DNA of 64,000 bases from Alkalicoccobacillus gibsonii. GTDB lineage: Bacteria > Bacillota > Bacilli > Bacillales > Bacillaceae_D. Positions within the stretch are counted from its first letter, which is position 1; the number at the start of each line of letters is the position of its first letter. The translations under genes and the position numbers were made by a program. This document shows, in pieces, positions 14,137-20,644 of the stretch. The stretch is from NCBI RefSeq assembly GCF_016798245.1, contig NZ_JAEUZA010000003.1, forward strand, positions 551,194 to 615,193, written 5' to 3'. The notes under the pieces are model-generated. The model made no database searches, was not told where the DNA came from, and was given only the letters and a program-made list of their open reading frames with translations.

Positions 14137-15120
14137 ATGATTGTCCATAAAATTAAAGAAAAACAGCGTCAAAACGTAGAATACTTTTTTATCAAACACT
14201 GGGGTACAGATGAAATGGTCACATCAAGTGGAGTATTTAACTGCAGCGAGTTAGATGGATTCATCGTATTTAATGATCAAGATGAAATTAGAGGTCTTAT
14301 TACATATATAGTGAAGGATAGAGTTTGTGAAATAATCTCTTTAGATAGCGTAGATGAAGGGCAAGGGATTGGCTCAGCTTTGCTTAAAGCCGTTGAGTAT
14401 GAAGTGAAGCGAACCTGCAACGAGATAAAGATCATTACAACAAACGATAATATGCAGGCGCTCGGATTCTATCAAAGAAGAGGTTATCGCCTAACTCGAA
14501 TAATCAAGGATGCAGTGACAGAAGCGAGAAAACATAAGCCTGAGATCCCGCTTAAGGGAGAGTACGGCGTTCCTTTGTTGGATGAGCTTGAACTTGAGAA
14601 GGGGTTAGTCTTCATTTCTATGTTAAAAGAAGAAGATAAGGCTGCGCTCTATCAATTTGAAGTGGAGAACCGTGATTATTTTGAAAAGATGGTTCCAGGC
14701 CGTGGTGATGATTATTATGATTATAAGACATTTTGCAAGAGTCACCGCGCATTATTGCAAGAGCAGGCTGAGCAGCGTTCCTATTTTTATCTAGTGAAAG
14801 ACGGGGCTGGTGACATTATAGGTAGGGTGAATCTTGTTGACGTTGACGATGATGGAGTAGGAGGAATTGGTTACCGTATGGCAAGTAGCGTTGCAGGCCG
14901 AGGTCTTGCTACGTTAGCAATGAAGCTATTAATTGATGAAGCGAAGACACTACCGGACGTACGAGCACTTGAAGCCAAAACGACCACGAACCATATTGCC
15001 TCACAAAAAGTGTTAGTGAGTAATGGATTTATTCAAATGGGTGTAAGTGAAGAGACGTATGTGAATGCGGCAGGTGAGGAATGGCCGTTTGTTTTGTTTA
15101 GGAGGGAGTTGGAAGTATGA
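14137..15120 (+). CDS. Tandem GNAT protein (two acetyltransferase domains)
   Basis: A 327-residue fusion. Residues 1-140 form a first GNAT domain with the acetyl-CoA loop VDEGQGIGSALLKAVEYEVK (about residues 72-91) and the end segment ALGFYQRRGYRL. Residues 150-327 form a second, RimJ/RimL-like GNAT with YRMASSVAGRGLATLAMKLL (about 247-266) and NHIASQKVLVSNGFIQMG. Each domain keeps its pyrophosphate loop, so both could be active. The ribosome site GGGAGG precedes the ATG. The stop codon overlaps the start of the isochorismatase-type gene by ATGA, so the two proteins are translated together and may act on one compound (inference). Confidence 0.85.
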   Translation: MIVHKIKEKQRQNVEYFFIKHWGTDEMVTSSGVFNCSELDGFIVFNDQDEIRGLITYIVKDRVCEIISLDSVDEGQGIGSALLKAVEYEVKRTCNEIKIITTNDNMQALGFYQRRGYRLTRIIKDAVTEARKHKPEIPLKGEYGVPLLDELELEKGLVFISMLKEEDKAALYQFEVENRDYFEKMVPGRGDDYYDYKTFCKSHRALLQEQAEQRSYFYLVKDGAGDIIGRVNLVDVDDDGVGGIGYRMASSVAGRGLATLAMKLLIDEAKTLPDVRALEAKTTTNHIASQKVLVSNGFIQMGVSEETYVNAAGEEWPFVLFRRELEV

Positions 15121-15668
15121 GAAAGGCATTACTTGTCATTGATGTACAGAAGGCATTTGAAGACAAGAAATGGGGAACGCGCAACAACCCTGATGCTGAG
15201 GAGAATATCGCTCGGATTCTAGAGTATTTTCGAAGTGAAGGAGACACAGTGATTCATATTCAACATGTATCATCACACCCAGATTCTCGTTTTTACATAG
15301 AAAAAGAGGGAGTTGAGTTTAAGGAGATCGTCACACCTTTGGCTCACGAATCAGTTATACAAAAAACAGTGAACAGTGCATTTATCGGTACGAACTTAGA
15401 AAATCGTTTAAAAGAAATGAACATTGAGCACGTAGTTATCGTTGGCTTAACCACCCCACACTGCGTCTCAACAACAACGAGAATGAGTGGAAACCTAGGA
15501 TTTCACACAACATTAATAGCAGATGCAACGGCAGCATTTGAGTTAACTGATCACAGAGGAATAACCTATGATGCCGAAAGGATGCATAATCTGACTCTAG
15601 CAACCTTGCATGAGGAGTTTGCTAGGGTGATTAGTACGGAGGATTGGTTGGGCGAGCAGGGGGAGTAA
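15117..15668 (+). CDS. Isochorismatase-family cysteine hydrolase
   Basis: A 183-residue hydrolase with the catalytic triad of the family: Asp in LLVIDVQKAFED (residue 9), Lys in SVIQKTVNSAF (about residue 83) and Cys in VVIVGLTTPHCVSTTTR (about residue 118). A cis-peptide-type segment (LTTPH) precedes the Cys. Members include nicotinamidases, N-carbamoyl amidases and isochorismatases; the actual substrate cannot be told. The start overlaps the preceding double-GNAT gene by 4 bases. Confidence 0.87.
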   Translation: MRKALLVIDVQKAFEDKKWGTRNNPDAEENIARILEYFRSEGDTVIHIQHVSSHPDSRFYIEKEGVEFKEIVTPLAHESVIQKTVNSAFIGTNLENRLKEMNIEHVVIVGLTTPHCVSTTTRMSGNLGFHTTLIADATAAFELTDHRGITYDAERMHNLTLATLHEEFARVISTEDWLGEQGE

Positions 15669-15700
15669 GGAAGAGAGTAGAGTTAGTAAGAAGGTTGAAG

Positions 15701-15850
15701 CAAATACATCGGTTCAGCGGAAAATACATCGAGAAAAAGGCGAATATATCTGCCCAGCGAAAAATACATCGGGAAAAAGGCAAATACATCGGTTCAGCGA
15801 AAAATACATCGAGAAAAAGGCGAATACATCGGCTCAGCGAAAAATACATC
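15701..15850. repeat. Intergenic array of 20-bp repeats in a 40-bp alternating pattern
   Basis: Seven and a half units of exactly 20 bases. Type A is like CAAATACATCGGTTCAGCGG and type B like AAAATACATCGAGAAAAAGG, in strict order A-B-A-B-A-B-A-b. The core AATACATCG is almost invariant. The array lies after an isochorismatase gene and before the etfA terminator. Reading frames on both strands across it are by-products of the repeat. It is similar in period and alternation, but not in core sequence, to the arrays at 5.6 and 35.3 kb. Confidence 0.88.
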
Positions 15851-15865
15851 CCAACATCACCACAA

Positions 15866-15899
15866 GAAAATGACCCCCACCTTACCATGGTGGAGGTCA
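15866..15899 (-). terminator. Terminator of the fadR-etfB-etfA operon
   Basis: Read leftwards, TGACCTCCACC pairs with GGTGGGGGTCA, followed by TTTTC. Confidence 0.8.
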
Positions 15900-15908
15900 C
15901 CAATCCAT

Positions 15909-16898
15909 TCATGCCTTCATCGATAACACCGTCCGAAACTCCTCCGTCAGCAATGGCACCACTTCAAAGAGATCCCCAACAATCCCGTAGTCCGCGATCT
16001 TAAAGATAGGTGCTTCTGGATCCTTGTTGATCGCTATGATCAGGCGTGATTGGCTCATGCCGGCTACGTGCTGGATGGCTCCGCTGATTCCGCAGGCGAT
16101 ATAGACTTCAGGTGTCACCACTTTACCGGTTTGACCGATTTGAAGCGCGTAGTCACAATAATCCGCATCGCAGGCTCCGCGCGAGGCACCGACCGCGCCT
16201 CCGAGTACTTCTGCAAGCTCTTCTAGTGGCTTAAAGCCATCGCTACTTTTTACACCACGACCTCCGGCGATCACTACTTTTGCTTCAGCAAGGTCAATCG
16301 TGCCAGTTGATTTCTGCACAACATCTTTAATAACCGTGCGAAGGGTACTTGGCTGATTATATTCTACCTCTACAATCGTGCTTTCGATATCGGATCCAAC
16401 AGCAGCCGTGATGTTATTGGGGCGAATCGTTAATACCCACGGGGTGCTGCGGAAGGTTTTTTGTTCAAAGGCTTTACCAGCATAGATGGGTCTAGTAAAC
16501 CTCACTTGATCTCCTGACTGTTCAATGGCGATGACATCGGAAATATGCCCGGCATCTAATTTTGCAGCGATCAGGGGAGCTAAATCCCTTCCAATCGTTG
16601 TATGACCGAACACGACTCCGTCTGCACCTGCTTTCTCAATGAGTTCCATCAGAACCGCTGCATAAACCTCAGGATTATAATGCTTACAATCCTCATGATC
16701 TACGGAATATATAGTAGCCGCGCCACTATTCTTCAGTTGCTCTGTCACTTCCTGTAGCTCGTGACCCACTACTGCAAGATGAATGGAAACATCTCCTTCA
16801 GCCTGAGTAGATAAGCGGGCTGCTTCAATCTCTTCATACGTCACTTGTTTAAGGTTACCGTTCTGATGTTCTGCGAGTACCAACACATGTTTTGTCAT
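15909..16898 (-). CDS. etfA: Electron transfer flavoprotein alpha subunit
   Basis: A 329-residue EtfA, the normal length. The FAD domain is clear at the C-terminus: VVIAGGRGVKSSDGFKPLEE, GGAVGASRGACDADYCDYAL, IGQTGKVVTPEVYIACGISG, AIQHVAGMSQSRLIIAINKD and FKIADYGIVGDLFEVVPLL (residues about 205-325). With EtfB it takes electrons from acyl-CoA dehydrogenases. It is third in the operon fadR-etfB-etfA, divergent from fadF-fadN-fadA-fadE, and 12 bases after etfB. Confidence 0.95.
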   Translation of the reverse strand: MTKHVLVLAEHQNGNLKQVTYEEIEAARLSTQAEGDVSIHLAVVGHELQEVTEQLKNSGAATIYSVDHEDCKHYNPEVYAAVLMELIEKAGADGVVFGHTTIGRDLAPLIAAKLDAGHISDVIAIEQSGDQVRFTRPIYAGKAFEQKTFRSTPWVLTIRPNNITAAVGSDIESTIVEVEYNQPSTLRTVIKDVVQKSTGTIDLAEAKVVIAGGRGVKSSDGFKPLEELAEVLGGAVGASRGACDADYCDYALQIGQTGKVVTPEVYIACGISGAIQHVAGMSQSRLIIAINKDPEAPIFKIADYGIVGDLFEVVPLLTEEFRTVLSMKA

Positions 16899-16910
16899 AT
16901 GATCTCCTCC

Positions 16911-17678
16911 TTAAAAAAGATTGGTTTTGCTTTTTAACTGAGAGACTAGTTCTTTCACTTGTTCGCTTGGCTCACCTGTGAGCTTTTTTCCAGCTTGGCG
17001 CTTTTCAGGTAGGGCGAGATCAAGTCGTGTTGTTTTCGAGACAAGCGCATCTTCTGAGATAGATAGATCATCTAGACTAAGTGTGGTGAATGGCTTTTTC
17101 TTTGCTTTCATGATGCCTGGCAAGCTAGGGTAGCGAGGTTCGTTTAAGCCTTGTTGAGCAGTAAACAAGGCAGGTAGAGTTACCTCAATTTCTTCCGTAT
17201 CCCCCTCAGCGTCACGTTTCACAGTCGCAACCCCAGCATCAACGTTTAACTCTGTAATTGAGCCAACATGTGGAATGTTCAGGAGCTTAGCTAAACGGAT
17301 ACCTACTTGGCCAGCACCGTTATCAACTGAAAAATATCCTCCTAAAATGAGATCATAGGATTGATCACTTAAGTAGGAAGCAAGTACCTTTGAAACTGAC
17401 GCTTCGTCTGTACCTATTCGGTCATCATGGATGAGGATGGCTTCATCTGCCCCCATTGCAAGTGCTGTTCTTAAGGCCTCAGCACTGCGCTCTGGACCTA
17501 CCGAAACAACGAAAACGCTTCCATTTGTTTGATCACGAAGTTGAATCGCTTCCTCCACTGCATATTCATCGTAGGGATTGATGACAAACTGGACACCATC
17601 CTCTGAGATGGTGCCATTTTCAATTGTAATGGTTTCTTCAGTATCAAAGGTTTGTTTTAACAGAACATACATATTCAT
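16911..17678 (-). CDS. etfB: Electron transfer flavoprotein beta subunit
   Basis: About 255 residues, starting MNMYVLLKQTFDTEE. Typical EtfB segments are INPYDEYAVEEAIQLRD, AMGADEAILIHD, the AMP-binding DLILGGYFSVDNGAGQVGIR and LPALFTAQQGLNEPRYPSLP, followed by the hook containing KAKKKP. It partners EtfA. ATG at 17678 is chosen because GGAG lies 8 bases upstream; a TTG one codon earlier is less likely. Co-transcribed with fadR and etfA. Confidence 0.93.
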   Translation of the reverse strand: MNMYVLLKQTFDTEETITIENGTISEDGVQFVINPYDEYAVEEAIQLRDQTNGSVFVVSVGPERSAEALRTALAMGADEAILIHDDRIGTDEASVSKVLASYLSDQSYDLILGGYFSVDNGAGQVGIRLAKLLNIPHVGSITELNVDAGVATVKRDAEGDTEEIEVTLPALFTAQQGLNEPRYPSLPGIMKAKKKPFTTLSLDDLSISEDALVSKTTRLDLALPEKRQAGKKLTGEPSEQVKELVSQLKSKTNLF

Positions 17679-17706
17679 CAATCATTCTCCTTTCAAGATA
17701 AAAGAT

Positions 17707-18297
17707 TTATGAGTGTGCCTGTAATCCTTTAAGAAAAAACTCAACCGTTTTGTCTACTTGCTCACTTAGCGAGTACTTTTGTCCTGAGATGAGCCAGGTT
17801 GTCACAACTTCATCCATTGCTCCAAATAGCAGGAGGCGAGTTAACTTTGTATCAAGGTCCGCTCGAAATAACCCTGACTCAATACCTTGATTAATGACAC
17901 TTTCTAAAAGCTGAATATAAGGCTTCACCACTTGCCCGATCGCAACCCGCATTTCCATATTGCTTTGTCTCAGCTCGATTTGTGTGACATAAGCCAGATC
18001 AACATCGGATTCAAGTTCTGTGTAATGAATGCGACAAATCGTGCGAATGGCGTCCTCTGCATTTGTTATATGCTCGAGGCTCGTTTGAAATTTCTCAACA
18101 AGCTCGCCAAGCTTTTCGCGAAATAATGAAATCAGGATGTCTTCTTTGTTTTTAAAATAGAGATAAATGGTTCCATCAGCAACACCTGCTTCTTTTGCAA
18201 TCTTTGAAACTTGTGACTTATGATAGCCATTCTCCGCAAAAACAGTAATTGCTGCTTCAAGAATTTGGTGATATTTTTCTTTTTTTCTACTTGTCAT
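17707..18297 (-). CDS. fadR: TetR-type regulator of fatty-acid degradation, FadR (YsiA-like)
   Basis: A 196-residue TetR protein. The helix-turn-helix runs KYHQILEAAITVFAENGYHK then VSKIAKEAGVADGTIYLYFK (residues 29-48). Bacillus FadR represses beta-oxidation genes and releases DNA when it binds long-chain acyl-CoA. This one begins an operon with etfB-etfA and faces fadF-fadN-fadA-fadE. An 18-bp FadR box sits upstream, so name and role are well supported by context. The gene would repress itself. Confidence 0.92.
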   Translation of the reverse strand: MTSRKKEKYHQILEAAITVFAENGYHKSQVSKIAKEAGVADGTIYLYFKNKEDILISLFREKLGELVEKFQTSLEHITNAEDAIRTICRIHYTELESDVDLAYVTQIELRQSNMEMRVAIGQVVKPYIQLLESVINQGIESGLFRADLDTKLTRLLLFGAMDEVVTTWLISGQKYSLSEQVDKTVEFFLKGLQAHS

Positions 18298-18330
18298 CGT
18301 TCCACCTCGGTGTTAAGCTTCATGTAATAG

Positions 18331-18348
18331 TGAATGAATACTCATTCA
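18331..18348. promoter_or_regulatory. FadR operator
   Basis: TGAATGAATACTCATTCA is an 18-base near-perfect palindrome that matches the Bacillus FadR consensus TGAATGAnTAnTCATTCA. It lies just downstream of the fadR -10, where bound FadR would block the leftward operon, and upstream of fadF. Confidence 0.9.
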
Positions 18349-18357
18349 TTTTTAATC

Positions 18358-18386
18358 ATCTTAGTCGAATTTCAACCTTCTGTCAA
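18358..18386 (-). promoter_or_regulatory. SigA promoter of fadR-etfB-etfA
   Basis: Read leftwards, TTGACA (18386-18381), a 17-base spacer and TAAGAT (18363-18358). The start point falls near 18351, directly before the FadR box. Confidence 0.8.
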
Positions 18387-18436
18387 CGAGTGAACACGCG
18401 ATTTTTGTAGTCTTTTTGAAGAGGGGAGGTAATATC

Positions 18437-18475
18437 TTGGTGGTAAGGGTAGCGAGTTGCATGGAATATCCATGA
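18437..18475 (+). other. Possible 12-codon leader ORF before fadF
   Basis: GGGGAGGT (18423-18430) is the best ribosome site in the fadF leader. It is 6 bases before TTG at 18437, which opens 12 codons ending at TGA 18473-18475. The frame is that of fadF, but two stops separate them. fadF itself has a weaker site (GAGGGG, 11 bases from its ATG). Translation of this leader is unproven. Confidence 0.35.
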
Positions 18476-18490
18476 GGGGACTGATTCAGA

Positions 18491-20632
18491 ATGCTTGCGT
18501 GGATTCAATTTTTATCATTTCTTATTGTAAGCGGTTTCAGTTTGTATATCTTTTTAGTGATTATGTACAACCGATATCTCAATGTAAAAATGGGTCAACC
18601 TAAAAAGCTAGATCAAGAGTTAGGCACACGATTAAAAATCTTTTTTGTGCAAGTGTTTGTGCAGACAAAGCTAATGAAAGACCCTAAAAGCGGGATTATG
18701 CATCTTGTCGTCTTTTACGGGTTTATTATCCTTCAGTTTGGTGCCCTGGACATCATTGTCAAAGGCTTTGGGTTTGAAGGGTTGCCGATCCCAGGATACG
18801 ACGTCTTTGTTTTGACTCAAGAGGTAACGGTATTTCTCATTCTGCTTGCAATCGGGTATGCAGCGTATCGTCGATATGGTGAAAAGCTACCAAGGTTAAA
18901 AAAAGGGTGGAAGCCGAGTATCGTCATTTTCTTAATCATTTCGTTAATGATTTCCGTTCTTGGAACGTTAGCGTTTGAACGAGTGTTTCATAGCTTAGAA
19001 GCTTCCTGGTTTGCACCAATTACATCATTTATCGCCGCACCATTCCAAGGTTTTGGCACCACAGTGGGGGCGATTGGCTTCTACACATTTTGGTGGATTC
19101 ACTTGCTTATTCTCTTAAGCTTTTTGATCTATGTTCCGCAATCAAAGCATTTTCACCTAATTGTTGCTCCGATCAATATCTTCTTAGGCCGAACGGATTC
19201 GGTAGGCAGGCTTGAAAAGCTGGACCTAGAAGATGAGAATGCTGAATCGTTTGGGGTTGGAAAGATCGAGGATTTTACTCAAAAGCAGATGCTTGATTAT
19301 TATGCCTGTGTTGAATGTGGGCGCTGTACGAATGTCTGTCCAGCATCAAATACAGGGAAGCTCTTATCCCCAATGCATCTCATTGTAAAGCTTCGTGATC
19401 ATCTGACTGAAAAAGGGGCAGTGACTTCAAAAACGCCTTGGACTCCGGCTTTTGCTTTTCCACAGCCTGCAACACATGGTGTTCAAGCAGTTAGTGCGTC
19501 GGGCTTCGACTGGAGTAGTGGGCCAATGACAACGATTGAGCCGACTTTACAAAGGCAAAAGCAAATGTGGACTGCCACGGAAAAGCCTGTTGATGAGCTG
19601 AACTTAATTGGAGATGTGATGACTGAAGAAGAAATTTGGGCGTGTACAACGTGTCGCAATTGCGAGGATCAATGTCCGGTTGGAAACGAGCATGTCGATA
19701 AAATTATAGATCTTAGACGGCATCTTGTCTTAATGGAAGGTAGCGTGCCAACAGACGGCCAGCGTGCCATGCAAAACATCGAGAGACAGAGCAATCCGTG
19801 GGGGATCAATCGAAACAGTCGTGCGGATTGGAAAGAAGAAGAGGATGTTGGTCATGTGCCTACGGTGAAGGAAAATCCTGACTTTGAGATTCTGTATTTT
19901 GTTGGGTCGATGGGATCCTATGATAACCGAAGCATGAAAATCTCCAAGTCCTTTACCAGGTTGTTAAACAAAGCAGGCGTAAACTTTGCCATTCTCGGTA
20001 ACGAGGAAAAGAATTCAGGAGACACGCCAAGACGAATGGGGAATGAACTGCTTTTTCAGGAGCTCTGTATGGAAAACATCTCAATCTTTGAAAAATACAA
20101 CGTCAAGAAAATTGTAACCGCCTGTCCGCATACATTTAATACCTTTAAAAATGAATATCCGGACTTTGGACTTGAAGGTGTTGAAATATTGCACCATACC
20201 GAACTTTTGGATCAACTTATTAAAGAAAAAAGACTCGTACCCACACATGAAATGAATGAACGAATTACGTACCATGATTCCTGTTATCTTGGACGTTATA
20301 ACAACGTATACGATCAGCCGAGGGATATTCTCAGGGCTATACCTGGTGTTGAGTTAATTGAAATGACGCGAAGTCGAGAAAATGGGATGTGCTGCGGCGC
20401 TGGAGGTGGAATGATGTGGATGGAAGAGGACACAGGCAAGAGAGTCAACATAGCTCGCACAGAGCAGGCGCTGGAAGTGAATCCGAGTGTTATCAGCAGC
20501 GCGTGTCCTTTCTGTCTTACTATGCTAGCAGATGGAACAAAATCAACAGAAGTCGAAACAGTAAAAACCAAGGATATTGCCGAGATTCTCGATCTTGCGG
20601 TGTTTGGTGAACCATCAGTTCAGAATGAATAG
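18491..20632 (+). CDS. fadF: Membrane iron-sulfur oxidoreductase, probable ETF:menaquinone oxidoreductase (FadF)
   Basis: 713 residues, close to B. subtilis FadF/YwjF. Residues 1-225 hold about five membrane helices, with histidines suitable for heme b as in the NarI-like domain. Two [4Fe-4S] motifs follow, CVECGRCTNVCP (about residues 273-284) and CTTCRNCEDQCP (about 384-395). Two CCG-type cysteine segments follow, one around ACPHTFNTF and HDSCYLGRYN, the other CCGAGGGMMWMEE (about 633) with SSACPFCLTML. Proteins of this architecture pass electrons from EtfAB to menaquinone. Placement in front of fadN-fadA-fadE and opposite etfBA supports that role; it is inference from family and context. 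Confidence 0.88.
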   Translation: MLAWIQFLSFLIVSGFSLYIFLVIMYNRYLNVKMGQPKKLDQELGTRLKIFFVQVFVQTKLMKDPKSGIMHLVVFYGFIILQFGALDIIVKGFGFEGLPIPGYDVFVLTQEVTVFLILLAIGYAAYRRYGEKLPRLKKGWKPSIVIFLIISLMISVLGTLAFERVFHSLEASWFAPITSFIAAPFQGFGTTVGAIGFYTFWWIHLLILLSFLIYVPQSKHFHLIVAPINIFLGRTDSVGRLEKLDLEDENAESFGVGKIEDFTQKQMLDYYACVECGRCTNVCPASNTGKLLSPMHLIVKLRDHLTEKGAVTSKTPWTPAFAFPQPATHGVQAVSASGFDWSSGPMTTIEPTLQRQKQMWTATEKPVDELNLIGDVMTEEEIWACTTCRNCEDQCPVGNEHVDKIIDLRRHLVLMEGSVPTDGQRAMQNIERQSNPWGINRNSRADWKEEEDVGHVPTVKENPDFEILYFVGSMGSYDNRSMKISKSFTRLLNKAGVNFAILGNEEKNSGDTPRRMGNELLFQELCMENISIFEKYNVKKIVTACPHTFNTFKNEYPDFGLEGVEILHHTELLDQLIKEKRLVPTHEMNERITYHDSCYLGRYNNVYDQPRDILRAIPGVELIEMTRSRENGMCCGAGGGMMWMEEDTGKRVNIARTEQALEVNPSVISSACPFCLTMLADGTKSTEVETVKTKDIAEILDLAVFGEPSVQNE

Positions 20633-20644
20633 GAGGCGACATTT

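Noticed and set aside
15631-16003. ORFs on both strands across the 15.7 kb repeat (93 and 119 codons)
   Set aside because: They are made of 20-bp repeat units and run into the ends of the isochorismatase-type and etfA genes. No ribosome sites.
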